Source of the DNA: Beijerinckiaceae bacterium
Lineage (GTDB): Bacteria > Pseudomonadota > Alphaproteobacteria > Rhizobiales > Beijerinckiaceae
Length of the DNA: 64,000 nt
Direction of reading: 5' to 3'
Assembly (NCBI GenBank): GCA_009773635.1
Contig: WSYC01000016.1
Coordinates: 1-64,000, forward strand
Part shown: in pieces, positions 1-9,309 of the stretch
Numbering within the stretch: position 1 is the stretch's first letter
Layout of the letters: every line of letters starts with the position of its first letter
Made by a program: the position numbers and the translations under genes
The notes under the pieces: generated by a model
What the model was told of the DNA's origin: nothing
Database searches by the model: none
What the model saw: only the letters and a program-made list of their open reading frames with translations

Positions 1-825
1 GCCGTCAAGGCGCCGGGCTTCGGTGATCGCCGCAAGGCGATGCTCGAGGACATCGCCATCCTGACCAACGGCCAGGTGATCTCGGAAGACCTCGGCATCA
101 AGCTGGAGAGCGTCACGCTCGACATGCTCGGCCGCGCCAAGAAGGTGACGATCTCCAAGGAGAACACCACCATCGTCGACGGTTCCGGCGCCAAGGCCGA
201 GATCGAGGCGCGCGTCGCCCAGATCAAGGCCCAGGTCGAGGAGACCACCTCCGATTACGACAAGGAGAAGCTCCAGGAGCGTCTGGCCAAGCTCGCCGGC
301 GGCGTCGCGGTGATCCGCGTCGGCGGTTCGACCGAGATTGAGGTCAAGGAAAAGAAGGACCGCGTTGATGACGCGCTGAACGCCACCCGCGCTGCGGTGG
401 AAGAAGGCGTGCTGCCGGGCGGTGGCGTTGCCCTGCTGCGTGCCGCTGGCGCGATCGGCAAGCTCAAGCCTGCCAATGAAGACCAGAAGATCGGCATCGA
501 GATCGTCAAGAAGGCGCTCACCACGCCGGCTCGCCAGATCATCGACAACGCCGGTGACGACGCCGCCGTGATCGTCGGCAAGCTCGTCGAAGCCAAGGGT
601 TACAATGACGGCTACAATGCCCAGACCGGCGAATACGTCGATATGGTCAAGGCCGGCATCATCGACCCGACCAAGGTCGTGCGCACGGCGATCCAGGACG
701 CGGCCTCGGTCGCCGGCCTCTTGATCACCACCGAAGCGATGATCGCGGAAGCCCCCAAGCGCGAGTCGGCCCCGGCGATGCCGGGCGGCGGCGGCATGGG
801 CGGCATGGGCGGTATGGATTTCTAA
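1..825 (+). CDS. groEL: Chaperonin GroEL, 3' part (5' end outside window)
   Basis: ATP-driven 60-kDa chaperonin subunit that folds cytosolic proteins with GroES. The reading frame is open from base 1 and gives 274 residues, about the second half of the usual ~548. It begins at the conserved [19 protein letters not shown] segment of the apical domain. It continues through the intermediate domain ([15 protein letters not shown], holding the catalytic Asp) and the equatorial domain, and ends in the typical [11 protein letters not shown] tail. The 3' end with its stop codon is partly copied again about 100 bp downstream. Alphaproteobacteria often carry several groEL copies; nothing here tells which one this is, and groES is not in view. 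Confidence 0.98.
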   Translation, partial: AVKAPGFGDRRKAMLEDIAILTNGQVISEDLGIKLESVTLDMLGRAKKVTISKENTTIVDGSGAKAEIEARVAQIKAQVEETTSDYDKEKLQERLAKLAGGVAVIRVGGSTEIEVKEKKDRVDDALNATRAAVEEGVLPGGGVALLRAAGAIGKLKPANEDQKIGIEIVKKALTTPARQIIDNAGDDAAVIVGKLVEAKGYNDGYNAQTGEYVDMVKAGIIDPTKVVRTAIQDAASVAGLLITTEAMIAEAPKRESAPAMPGGGGMGGMGGMDF

Positions 826-961
826 GGAAATCCTGCCCGCCCCTTCCAAAAGAGAAACTCCGATCCCCGGCAACAGCCGGGATCGGATGCGGTATGGGAA
901 ACTCCGATCCCCGGCAACAGCCGGGATCGGATGCGGTATGGATTTCTAAGGAAATCCTGCC
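811..961. repeat. Duplication of the groEL 3' end plus a 44-bp tandem repeat
   Basis: The 27 bases at 811-837, which span the last groEL codons and stop, recur exactly at 935-961. Between them a 44-bp unit is present twice head to tail (854-897 and 898-941), without a mismatch that I can see. Each unit contains an imperfect palindrome (gatccccgg...ccgggatc) and ends in ggtatgg, the same heptamer found in the groEL tail. This heptamer may have been the point of slippage or recombination. The repeats lie between the stop codon and the terminator, so they should be transcribed in the 3' UTR. Confidence 0.9.
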
Positions 962-976
962 GAAGACTGAAATGCG

Positions 977-1004
977 AAAGGCCCGGAGCAATCCGGGCCT
1001 TTTT
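977..1004 (+). terminator. Rho-independent terminator of groEL
   Basis: GC-rich stem aaggcccgga / tccgggcctt with a four-base loop (gcaa), followed directly by a T run. It is placed to end groEL transcription. Confidence 0.9.
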
Positions 1005-1369
1005 CAGCCTGTTACTTTGAATTTGATGCCCGCTCCTTTGCGCCGCTCCCCCGCTTCATTCTTCATCGGGAACCGGACGAAGAAGGCATCCGTGCCGGCA
1101 AAATTCCTGTTCGGGGTATAGATAAGCGATGCACCTTCGACAGTGAGTGAACCGTGCTGGGGTGGGCGAACAATAATCACACCCGCAAGCGAGGTCCTTC
1201 CGGAGCCGCTGAGATACACCGAAATCGTGCATGGCGCGCCCTTTTCAACGCCCGTTACCAGGCCTGTGCTCAGCTCTCTTTGTCGCCCATGAAAATGCGC
1301 CTTGCATTCCGCCAGAACACTTCCCGACAAAGCACAGAAGCCAAGAAAAAATGCCAACAGCCTCTTCAT
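1004..1369 (-). CDS. Small secreted Ig-like (Big_9-type) protein
   Basis: Predicted exported protein of 121 residues. The chosen ATG gives a classical signal peptide (MKRLLAFFLGFCALSGSVLA, probable cleavage after VLA). A GGAG lies 10 bases upstream of this ATG; a start nine codons earlier would spoil the signal peptide. The mature part has the pattern IIVRPPQHGSL...YTPNRNFAGTDAF, typical of single bacterial Ig-like/cadherin-like beta domains found in small rhizobial exported proteins. Two cysteines in the mature part could form a disulfide. No enzymatic motif is visible. The exact role is unknown. It shares its 3' end with the groEL terminator region. Confidence 0.6.
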   Translation of the reverse strand: MKRLLAFFLGFCALSGSVLAECKAHFHGRQRELSTGLVTGVEKGAPCTISVYLSGSGRTSLAGVIIVRPPQHGSLTVEGASLIYTPNRNFAGTDAFFVRFPMKNEAGERRKGAGIKFKVTG

Positions 1370-1426
1370 GGACCACTTACTCCAGAGTGCCATCAATGAG
1401 CCGGGGAGGATATGCCAATACGTGGG

Positions 1427-2059
1427 TCATGCAATCCCCCACACACTCGTCTTCTTGACCTCGTTATCCTCGAGCGCGCCAACCACCGGCACCATGTAGG
1501 TCGCAAGTTCCGTGAGCTTGGCTTTCGGCAGATAACTCCGGCCGGGATCGCCGATCAGCACGGTTGCACCACGCGCCTGCAAGCCTTCCAGCCAGCCGAT
1601 GACCCGGGCCGCCATCCCCTGCTCGTAGCAGACATCGCCGGCGAGGATAACATCCCATCCCCGATCCTCGCCGAGGATATCGCCCAGCGAAGCGGCGATA
1701 GAAACGGTATTGGCTCTCGCGTTGAGCCCGATGGCCTCGATTGCGTAGGCATCGATTTCCGCCGCCTCGACCACCCGCGCGCCTGCCTTCATCGCCGCAA
1801 TCGCGACGAGCCCGGACCCCGAAGCAAAATCGAGCACGTGCTTGCCGGCGACAACCGCGGGATGATCGAGGAGGTAGCGCGCCAGCGCCTGCCCACCCGC
1901 CCAGGCAAAGGCCCAGAACGGCGGCGGCTCCATGGCTTCATGGGCAACATGGAGCGATATCTCCGGCACATGCGGCACCGGCAGCAGCGCGGTGTTGGCA
2001 CGGATAAACCCCAGCCGCTGCGAGGAGGTAAAAGCGGGTCTTTCGCCAGCGTCAGGCAT
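1427..2059 (-). CDS. Class I SAM methyltransferase, ETF-beta lysine methyltransferase (METTL20) type
   Basis: 210 residues. A glycine-rich SAM site reads VLDFASGSGLVAIAA, followed by an acidic residue after the second strand (EAAEID). The preceding EPPPFWAFAWAGGQALARY segment is characteristic of METTL20-like protein lysine methyltransferases. Characterised bacterial members methylate the electron transfer flavoprotein beta subunit. The substrate here is inferred from the family and no etfB is in the window. The chosen ATG has a GGGGA seven bases upstream; the longer frame adds 12 unrelated residues. Confidence 0.7.
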   Translation of the reverse strand: MPDAGERPAFTSSQRLGFIRANTALLPVPHVPEISLHVAHEAMEPPPFWAFAWAGGQALARYLLDHPAVVAGKHVLDFASGSGLVAIAAMKAGARVVEAAEIDAYAIEAIGLNARANTVSIAASLGDILGEDRGWDVILAGDVCYEQGMAARVIGWLEGLQARGATVLIGDPGRSYLPKAKLTELATYMVPVVGALEDNEVKKTSVWGIA

Positions 2060-2276
2060 GCAGCATCCCCTGTTCAACCCGGCGCACCCGTACACCGAAG
2101 CCCGGATTTCGCCATGTTTGCACTGGAAAGGACAGGATCACTGCTCTATCAACCATCATTCAGGGGTCATGCGTCATGCACGCCACACGGTCAATCCCGG
2201 CGGGGTGCAAGCCGCTCCTGATCCGTGCATACATTTCACGCGTAGTGTCTTTATTGGTTGCAAAGAGAGGCTTTTG

Positions 2277-3395
2277 ATGTTCCGGGCGCGTTTTGCGGCA
2301 TTGACAATCATCGCCCTGACGGCCCTGTGGATCGGCTCCGGCTACCTCAGGAGCGATCACGGCCCCACGAAATCCGCGCGCGTCTCGCAGCCGGAAAAGC
2401 CGCTGTTCCGGGTTGTCGTTGCTGATGCCGATGTCCGGCAGCACGCCCGCAAGCTCAGCCTCACCGGCCGGACGCAGAGCGACCAGCGCGTCATTGTCAG
2501 CGCCCGCACCAATGGCATCGTGACGCGCGTAGCGGTCAAGCGCGGTGCGCGCGTCGCGGTCGGCGATCTTATCGCCGAACTCTCGGATGAAGCGCGCGAG
2601 GCCAATGTCGCACAGGCGAAGGCGCGGCTGGCGCAGCGCGCGGCGGAGCTGGATGCCCGCGAGGCGCTCGCGAAGCGCGGCAATTACCCGACGCTGAACC
2701 TCGAGCAACTGCGCGCGGAGAAGCAGGCGGCGGAGGCTGCACTGGCGACCGCCGAGGCGGAACTTCTGCGCGCGAATATCGTCGCGCCGATCGCGGGCAT
2801 TGTGAACGATGTTGCCATCGAAATCGGCCAGGGCCTGCAAATGGGGGCGATCATCGCCGATGTCATCGCGCCCGATCCGATGCTGGCGGTGATCGAGCTG
2901 CCCGAGCGCCGCCTCGCCGGGCTCCGGATCAACGATCCCGCCGAAATCCGGCTGGTGACCGGCGAGGTCCGGTCCGGGAAAATCCGCTTCGTCTCGCGCC
3001 GCCCGAGCGCGCAGACGCGAACCTACCGCGTCGATATCGAGTTCTCGAACGCAGATGCCGCGATCCCCGATGGCATCGCCGCCGAGGTCAGCCTTGTGCT
3101 GGCGCCGGTGGAGGCGGCGCGGGTGCCCCGGTCGGCGCTGACCTTCTCCGCCGAAGGTCAGCTGGGCCTCAGGATCGTCGACGCCGGCAGGATTGTCCGC
3201 TTCGCGCCGGTCGGGCTGGTCGATGACGAGGACAGCACCCTCTGGGTTTCCGGCCTCGCACGTGGCACCGTGATCATCGTGCGTGGGCAGGATTTCATCC
3301 GCGAGGGCCAGACCGTCGAGCCCGTCCGCGAGAGTGCGGAAGCCGCACCGGCAGGCGGCGAGCCCAAAAAGCCGAATGAGCCCAAAACACCATGA
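2277..3395 (+). CDS. RND efflux periplasmic adaptor (HlyD/MFP family)
   Basis: Membrane fusion protein of 372 residues linking an inner-membrane RND pump to an outer-membrane channel. It has an N-terminal membrane anchor (about residues 6-22). A lipoyl half-motif, an alpha-helical hairpin rich in Ala/Glu/Arg (NVAQAKARLAQRAAELDARE) and the second lipoyl half (LRANIVAPIAGIVND) follow, then beta-barrel and membrane-proximal domains. The start is set by gagagg seven bases upstream of ATG. The stop overlaps the pump ATG (ATGA), so the two genes are translationally coupled. The Pro/Lys-rich C-terminus is probably disordered. No outer-membrane factor gene is adjacent. Confidence 0.93.
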   Translation: MFRARFAALTIIALTALWIGSGYLRSDHGPTKSARVSQPEKPLFRVVVADADVRQHARKLSLTGRTQSDQRVIVSARTNGIVTRVAVKRGARVAVGDLIAELSDEAREANVAQAKARLAQRAAELDAREALAKRGNYPTLNLEQLRAEKQAAEAALATAEAELLRANIVAPIAGIVNDVAIEIGQGLQMGAIIADVIAPDPMLAVIELPERRLAGLRINDPAEIRLVTGEVRSGKIRFVSRRPSAQTRTYRVDIEFSNADAAIPDGIAAEVSLVLAPVEAARVPRSALTFSAEGQLGLRIVDAGRIVRFAPVGLVDDEDSTLWVSGLARGTVIIVRGQDFIREGQTVEPVRESAEAAPAGGEPKKPNEPKTP

Positions 3396-6300
3396 ACGCG
3401 CTCATCGCCTACGGCATCTCGCACGTGCGGCTCACGATCGCCGCGCTGCTGTTCCTGCTGGTGGCCGGCACCTCGGCCTATCTGGCCATCCCGAAGGAAG
3501 CCGAGCCAGATGTTCAGATTCCGATCGTCTATGTCTCGATTACCCAGCGCGGCATCTCGCCGGAGGATGTCGAACGGCTGATCCTGCGCCCGCTGGAGAC
3601 GCAACTGAAATCGGTCTCGAACGTCAAGGAAATGCGCGCCTCGGCCTTCGAGGGCGGCGGCTACGTGCTGCTGGAATTCCAGCCGGGGTTCGACGCCAAG
3701 AAAGCGGTGGCGGATGTGCGCGCGAAGGTCGACGATGCCAAGCGCGATCTGCCGCGCGATGCGGATGAGCCGAAGGTTACCGAGGTCAATCTCTCGCTGT
3801 TCCCGGTCATCATCATCGCGATGAAGGGCGACGTGCCCGAACAGACCATGGTGCGCCTCGCGCGCCAGTTGAAAACCGGCATCGAGCAGGTGCCGGGCGT
3901 GCTCGCCGCAGAGCTGAAGGGCGCGCGTGACGAAGTCGTGGAGATCATCGTCGAGCCAACGCTGCTTGCGGCCTACGGCGTCTCGCTCGATGATCTCGTG
4001 CGCATCGTCGGCGGCTCCAATACGCTGATCGCGGCCGGTGCGCTCGAAAGTACTACCGGGCGTTTTTCGGTGAAGGTGCCGAGCCTGATCGAGAAACCGG
4101 AAGACATTCTCAAGCTGCCGGTGCTGGCGACGCCGGGTGCGGTCGTGCGCCTCGGTGATGTCGCCGAAGTCCGGCCGACGTTCAAGGATGCGGTGTCGAT
4201 CACCCGCGTCGACGGCAAACCGGCGATCACGATCGAGGTATCCAAGCGCGTCGGCGCGAACCTGATCGATACGGTCGATGGCGTGAAATACGCACTGGAG
4301 AAGGCACGCGCGTTGCTGCCCGCCACGGTGGAGCTGACGACGACGCAGGATCGCTCGAAGGGCATCCGCACCATGCTCGCTGACCTCCAGAATTCCGTGA
4401 TCACCGGCATCGTACTGGTGGCTGCCGTGATCCTCGCGACGCTCGGCTTCCGGCCGACGGGCATCATCGGGCTTGCGATCCCGTTCTCGTCGCTGGTCGG
4501 CATTCTCGGGCTGCAACTCGCCGGGCTCACGGTCAATATCGTCGTGCTGTTCTCGCTCATTCTCGCTGTGGGCCAACTCGTCGACGATGCGATCATCGTC
4601 GGCGAATTCGCCGAGCGGCGCATGGCGGAGGGCATTCCGCCGGCCGAAGCCTACCAGCTCGCCGCCAGCCGCATGACCGGTCCGGTGATCGGCGCCACCG
4701 TGACCCGCATTGCGGCATTCTCGCCGCTCCTGTTCTGGCCGGGCATCGTCGGCGAGTTCATGAAGTACCTGCCACTGACGCTGATCGCGACGCTCTCGGC
4801 GAGCCTTGCCTTCGCGCTGTTCTTCGCGCCTGCCCTCGGCAGTGTCATTGGGCACTCCAAACACACGCCCGCCGCCGCATCGGCCCGCGAGGGGGTCTAC
4901 ATGCGCACGGTCCGCCTGGCGCTGAAGCACCCCGGTGTCACCATCCTCCTGGCGGTGGCGATGATGATCGTGGTGCCGGTGCTGCACGGCAAATTCGGCA
5001 AGGGCGTCGAGTTCTTTCCCGATGTCGAGCCGGATTATGCGCTCGTGCAGGTGCGGGCGCGCGGCAACCTCAGCCTCACCGAGAAAGACAGGCTTGTCCG
5101 GCTGGTCGAGGCGCGCATGCAGGACATGGGCGAAATCGACACCATCTACACCCGCATCGGCGAGCAGGGACGCGGTGGCAACAACGAGGTTTCCGCCGAT
5201 ACGGTCGGAGTGATCCAGTTCGAGTTCATCGACTGGCGCAAACGCCGCAAGGCACACGAGATCATGGATGATATCCGCGCGAAAACCGCCGATATCCCGG
5301 GCATCGAAATCGCCGTCTCGAAGCCGAAAGCCGGCCCGCCAACCGGCAAACCGGTACAAATTGAACTTGCTGCGCTCGACCCCGCCAATCTGGGGCCTGC
5401 TGCCAAGAAGGTCGCCGCGATGCTCGCCGCGCGATCCGATACCAAGGACATTGATGACGGTTTGCCGCTACCCGGCATCGACTGGACATTGCGGCTTGAC
5501 CGGGGTGAGGCCGCGAAGGTCGGCGCCGGCGCGGGCACGGTCGGCACCGCCGTCCAGCTCGTAACGAACGGCGTGAAACTCACCGAATACCGCCCGGCAA
5601 CAACCGACAAATCCGTCGATGTGCTGCTGCGCTACCCGCAGGAAAAGCGCTCGATCGATCAGCTCGACGACATGCTGGTCAATACCCCCGTCGGCCCGGT
5701 GCCGATCGGCACGCTGGTGACGCGCGAGGCGACGCCTGCTGTCGGCATCCTCAACCGCGTCAATGCGACGCGGGTGATCGGCGTTTCCGCCAATGTCGGC
5801 GAAGGCGTGCAATCGGCTGTCGTGCAGAAATCGGTCACCGAGGCCCTCGCGAAGATGGATCTCGGCGCCGGCGTCTCCTTCCGCCTCAAGGGCGAGGACG
5901 AGGAGCGCGCCAAGGCTTCGGCCTTTCTCATCAAGGCGTTCGGCGCGGCGATGTTCCTGATTTTCGCGGTGCTGCTGGCGCAGTTCAACAGCTTCACCAG
6001 CGTCGGGCTGATCCTGTCCTCGGTGATCCTGTCGACGATCGGCGTCTTCATCGGGCTGCTGGTGATGCAGCAACCGTTCGGCGTGGTGATGTCGGGCCTC
6101 GGCATCATCAGCCTCGCCGGGGTCATCGTGAACAACAACATCGTGCTGATCGATACCTACGATCACTTGCGCAGGGAGGGCATGGCGGCGATGGACGCGA
6201 TCATCAAGACCTGCGCCGAACGCGCGCGACCGGTGGTGATGACGGCCGGCTCGGCGGCACTCGGGGTCGCGCCGATCGCGTTCGGCATCAACGTCGACTT

Positions 6301-6496
6301 CCTCGAACGCGAGGTGACGATGGGCGCGCCGGCGACGCAATGGTGGATCCAGCTCTCGAGCGCAACGCTCTTCGGCCTGACGTTTGCGACCATCCTGACG
6401 CTGATCGTGACCCCGGCCTCGTTGATGCTGATAGCCAACCTCTCGGAGTGGCGCAAGGCGCGGCGGGCGCGCAGAGCGCTGGCGGCCAGCCCTTAA
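3392..6496 (+). CDS. RND family efflux pump permease
   Basis: Inner-membrane proton-driven multidrug pump of 1034 residues, the normal AcrB-family size. It has the usual two repeats, each a transmembrane bundle plus a large periplasmic loop. The first membrane helix precedes IPKEAEPDVQIP, and the repeat-2 loop contains GKGVEFFPDVEPDYALVQV. The acidic pair in TM4 (D398-D399 in GQLVDDAIIVGEF) fits the proton-relay position. The sequence is closer to the AcrB/MexB-like hydrophobic-drug branch and its less-studied relatives than to CusA, because the copper-binding methionines are not evident. No regulator is adjacent; the specificity is unknown. Confidence 0.95.
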   Translation: MNALIAYGISHVRLTIAALLFLLVAGTSAYLAIPKEAEPDVQIPIVYVSITQRGISPEDVERLILRPLETQLKSVSNVKEMRASAFEGGGYVLLEFQPGFDAKKAVADVRAKVDDAKRDLPRDADEPKVTEVNLSLFPVIIIAMKGDVPEQTMVRLARQLKTGIEQVPGVLAAELKGARDEVVEIIVEPTLLAAYGVSLDDLVRIVGGSNTLIAAGALESTTGRFSVKVPSLIEKPEDILKLPVLATPGAVVRLGDVAEVRPTFKDAVSITRVDGKPAITIEVSKRVGANLIDTVDGVKYALEKARALLPATVELTTTQDRSKGIRTMLADLQNSVITGIVLVAAVILATLGFRPTGIIGLAIPFSSLVGILGLQLAGLTVNIVVLFSLILAVGQLVDDAIIVGEFAERRMAEGIPPAEAYQLAASRMTGPVIGATVTRIAAFSPLLFWPGIVGEFMKYLPLTLIATLSASLAFALFFAPALGSVIGHSKHTPAAASAREGVYMRTVRLALKHPGVTILLAVAMMIVVPVLHGKFGKGVEFFPDVEPDYALVQVRARGNLSLTEKDRLVRLVEARMQDMGEIDTIYTRIGEQGRGGNNEVSADTVGVIQFEFIDWRKRRKAHEIMDDIRAKTADIPGIEIAVSKPKAGPPTGKPVQIELAALDPANLGPAAKKVAAMLAARSDTKDIDDGLPLPGIDWTLRLDRGEAAKVGAGAGTVGTAVQLVTNGVKLTEYRPATTDKSVDVLLRYPQEKRSIDQLDDMLVNTPVGPVPIGTLVTREATPAVGILNRVNATRVIGVSANVGEGVQSAVVQKSVTEALAKMDLGAGVSFRLKGEDEERAKASAFLIKAFGAAMFLIFAVLLAQFNSFTSVGLILSSVILSTIGVFIGLLVMQQPFGVVMSGLGIISLAGVIVNNNIVLIDTYDHLRREGMAAMDAIIKTCAERARPVVMTAGSAALGVAPIAFGINVDFLEREVTMGAPATQWWIQLSSATLFGLTFATILTLIVTPASLMLIANLSEWRKARRARRALAASP

Positions 6497-6523
6497 GGCT
6501 CACTCGTCAGCGCATTGCAGGCG

Positions 6524-7309
6524 TTACTGCGCGGTCCAGCCGCCGTCCATCGAGACGGTGGTGCCGGTGATCGAGGCCGCCGCCGGCGAGGCAAGGTAGA
6601 CCGCAAGGCCCGCGACCTGCTCGACCGTCACGAATTCCTTCGTCGGCTGGGCGGCGAGCAGAACCTTCTGCTTCACCTCGTCCTCGGTCATGTTGCGTGC
6701 CTTCATCGTATCCGGGATCTGTTTGGCGACGAGTGCGGTCCAGACATAGCCCGGAGCGATGGCGTTGACGGTGATCTTGTCGAGCGCGACTTCGAGCGCC
6801 ACGGTTTTCGTCAGCCCGGCGACGCCATGCTTGGCCGCGACATAGGCGGACTTGAACGGCGAGGCGATCAGCGAATGCGCCGAGGTCAGATTGATGATCC
6901 GCCCGCCACCACGCTTTTTCATGCCCGGCACCGCTGCCTTGATCGCATAGAAGGCCGATGAGAGGTTGATGGCGATGATCTGCTCCCACTTGTCATCCGG
7001 GAAGCTCTCGACCGGGGAGACGAACTGGATGCCCGCGTTGTTGACGAGGATATCGATGCCACCGAAGGCTGCTTCCGCCTCGGCCACCAGCGCGCGGATT
7101 TCCTCGGGCTTGAGCATGTTCGCGCCGTTGTAGAGTGCTTTGACGCCGAATTCCCGCTCGATCGCAGCGCGGGTCGCCTCGATTTCGGCGGCATCACCGA
7201 GACCGTTGAGCATCACGTTGGCACCTTCGGCCGCAAAAGCCCGCGCCATGGCGAGGCCAATGCCGCTCGTGGAACCGGTGACCAATGCGTTCTTGCCCTT
7301 CATCGACAT
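6524..7309 (-). CDS. bdhA: D-3-hydroxybutyrate dehydrogenase (SDR family)
   Basis: NAD-dependent oxidation of D-3-hydroxybutyrate to acetoacetate, the step that lets cells use degraded polyhydroxybutyrate. The 261 residues carry the SDR cofactor motif TGSTSGIG (residues 11-18), NNAG (90-93) and the catalytic S143, Y156, K160. The QPTKEFVT stretch and C-terminal SMDGGWTAQ match known hydroxybutyrate dehydrogenases. phaA/phaB lie 15 kb away, so the storage-polymer genes are not one operon. The gene is divergent from the Zur-like regulator, but no clear operator was found between them. Confidence 0.88.
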   Translation of the reverse strand: MSMKGKNALVTGSTSGIGLAMARAFAAEGANVMLNGLGDAAEIEATRAAIEREFGVKALYNGANMLKPEEIRALVAEAEAAFGGIDILVNNAGIQFVSPVESFPDDKWEQIIAINLSSAFYAIKAAVPGMKKRGGGRIINLTSAHSLIASPFKSAYVAAKHGVAGLTKTVALEVALDKITVNAIAPGYVWTALVAKQIPDTMKARNMTEDEVKQKVLLAAQPTKEFVTVEQVAGLAVYLASPAAASITGTTVSMDGGWTAQ

Positions 7310-7441
7310 TCTCTATTCCCTTTTCAAAACCATCGGCACGCTGTGCCGGCCCCACAAAACCGGACGGGTTCTAGCATTTCGCGTTGCAATATACAGCCGG
7401 ATCATCTCGCCAGAAAGGCGGATAGCCGCTATAGGATGCGC

Positions 7442-7996
7442 ATGGCTTCAAAACTGACCCTTCGTTATTCCGGTGGCCGGGACGGGGCGATCGCTCCGGC
7501 GCATGACCATGGCCACGCCTGTTGCGAGGCGCATCGCGTGCCGACGCAGGAAACCCTGCGCGCCGCCGACGAGATCTGCCTGAAAAACGGCGTGCGGATG
7601 ACCCCGCAACGCCGCGCCGTGCTGGCGGCACTGGCCGAGGCGAAACGACCGCTCGGCGCCTATGATCTCATCGAGGCGCTGCGCGAGGGCGGCACCGGGC
7701 GCGGCCCGGCCCCGATTGCCATCTATCGCGCGCTCGATTTCCTGCGCGAGAACGGCTTCATCCATCGGCTCGAAACACTGAACGCCTTCATCGCCTGCCC
7801 GCACCTGCACGGCGCGGGTGAGCGCGTCGTGTTTCTGATCTGCGATCGCTGCCACCATGTCGAGGAAGCCGTCGCGACCCCGCTCTCGGGTGCGTTGGCT
7901 GCTGTGGCAGCGGAGCACGGTTTTGCGGCAACCCGTCAGGTTGTCGAACTCGCCGGCATCTGCCGCAATTGCAGCACTGACCTCGCGAAGGCCTGA
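7442..7996 (+). CDS. zur: Fur-family zinc uptake regulator (Zur)
   Basis: DNA-binding metal sensor of 184 residues. It has a winged-helix N-terminal domain ([20 protein letters not shown]...[19 protein letters not shown]) and a dimerisation domain with ligands CPHLHG, CDRCHH and a C-terminal CRNC. The two CxxC pairs form the structural zinc site. A His/Cys-rich N-terminal tail ([11 protein letters not shown]) may add metal ligands. Zur rather than Fur is suggested by the CPHLHG motif and the terminal CxxC. The start has AGGA five bases upstream; an ATG two codons earlier is possible. ispG follows after 2 bp, so the two are probably cotranscribed. Confidence 0.85.
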   Translation: MASKLTLRYSGGRDGAIAPAHDHGHACCEAHRVPTQETLRAADEICLKNGVRMTPQRRAVLAALAEAKRPLGAYDLIEALREGGTGRGPAPIAIYRALDFLRENGFIHRLETLNAFIACPHLHGAGERVVFLICDRCHHVEEAVATPLSGALAAVAAEHGFAATRQVVELAGICRNCSTDLAKA

Positions 7997-7998
7997 CC

Positions 7999-9282
7999 AT
8001 GGACCTGATTCCTCCCCCCTGCCGCGAAGCAGCAGATGGTTTCGCGACCTTTGGTCCGCATGCCCGCCACGCATCGGTTGGCGTCAAGGTCGGGCATGTG
8101 CAGGTTGGCGGCATGATCGCCGGCCACCCCGCGCCGATCGTCGTGCAATCGATGACCAATACCGATACCGCCGATATCGACGGCACGGTGGTGCAAGTCG
8201 CGGCATTGGCGCGGGCGGGCTCGGAAATCGTCCGCATCACGGTGGATCGCGATGAAGCCGCCGCAGCTGTGCCCCACATCCGCGACAAGCTCGCAAGGCG
8301 CGGCGTCAATGTGCCGCTGGTCGGTGATTTCCACTACATCGGCCACACACTGCTGACCGATCATCCGGCCTGTGCCGAAGCGCTCGACAAATACCGCATC
8401 AACCCCGGCAATGTCGGGTTTCGCGAGAAGAAGGATCGCCAGTTCGGCGCGATTGTCGAGCTGGCGATCAGGCACGGCAAAGCCGTCCGCATCGGCGCGA
8501 ACTGGGGCTCGCTCGATCAGGAACTGCTGACCACGCTGATGGACGAAAACGCGAAAAACGCCGCGCCATTGGAAGCCCGGGCGATCCTGCGTGAAGCCAT
8601 GGTGCAATCGGCGCTGCTGTCCGCGGAACGCGCGGAGCAGATCGGGCTCGGGGCGGACCGCATCATCCTCTCCGCCAAGGTTTCGGCGGTGCAGGACCTC
8701 ATCACCATCTGCCGCATGGTGGCTGATCGCTCGCGCTATGCGCTGCATCTTGGCCTCACCGAGGCCGGCATGGGCTCGAAGGGCATCGTGGCCTCCTCGG
8801 CGGCGCTCGGCATCCTGCTGCAGGAGGGGATCGGCGATACCATCCGCTTCTCGCTGACGCCGGAACCGGGCGGTGACCGGACGCTGGAAGTGAAGGCCGC
8901 GCAGGAACTGCTGCAGACCATGGGGTTTCGCACCTTCGTGCCGCTGGTTGCCGCCTGCCCCGGTTGCGGACGCACGACATCAACCGTGTTTCAGGAACTT
9001 GCGCGGGACATCCAGAACTGGATCTCGACCTCGATGCCGGAATGGAAGACGCGCTATCCGGGCGTGGAAACGCTCAATGTCGCGGTGATGGGCTGCATCG
9101 TCAACGGGCCCGGCGAATCCAAGCATGCGGATATCGGTATTTCCCTGCCCGGCACCGGTGAAACCCCGGCCGCGCCGGTTTTCATCGACGGGAAAAAGGC
9201 GCTGACCTTGCGAGGCACCGCGATCGCGAGCGATTTCAAGGCGCTGGTCGCCGATTACATCGAGAAGCGCTTCTCGGCCTGA
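7999..9282 (+). CDS. ispG: (E)-4-hydroxy-3-methylbut-2-enyl-diphosphate synthase
   Basis: Penultimate enzyme of the MEP isoprenoid pathway. It reductively opens methylerythritol cyclodiphosphate to HMBPP with a [4Fe-4S] cluster. The 427 residues start with a TIM barrel ([29 protein letters not shown]). A C-terminal reductase-like domain carries the three cluster cysteines C320, C323 (CPGCGRT) and C366 (GCIVNGPGE), plus the Glu ligand E373. The ATG sits 2 bp after the zur stop. A prenyl diphosphate synthase that would use the pathway products is encoded at about 17.3-18.3 kb. Confidence 0.97.
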   Translation: MDLIPPPCREAADGFATFGPHARHASVGVKVGHVQVGGMIAGHPAPIVVQSMTNTDTADIDGTVVQVAALARAGSEIVRITVDRDEAAAAVPHIRDKLARRGVNVPLVGDFHYIGHTLLTDHPACAEALDKYRINPGNVGFREKKDRQFGAIVELAIRHGKAVRIGANWGSLDQELLTTLMDENAKNAAPLEARAILREAMVQSALLSAERAEQIGLGADRIILSAKVSAVQDLITICRMVADRSRYALHLGLTEAGMGSKGIVASSAALGILLQEGIGDTIRFSLTPEPGGDRTLEVKAAQELLQTMGFRTFVPLVAACPGCGRTTSTVFQELARDIQNWISTSMPEWKTRYPGVETLNVAVMGCIVNGPGESKHADIGISLPGTGETPAAPVFIDGKKALTLRGTAIASDFKALVADYIEKRFSA

Positions 9283-9309
9283 GCCGGCGGGCGAACCGCG
9301 CGCGTGGCG

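Noticed and set aside
3158-5359. Long minus-strand ORF opposite the RND pump genes
   Set aside because: High-GC antisense shadow: composition is dominated by R, D, H and G with no known motif, and the opposite strand encodes a clear RND adaptor and pump.
7310-7441. Zur box between bdhA and zur
   Set aside because: A gttgcaatatac stretch is AT-richer than its surroundings but is not a convincing palindrome.
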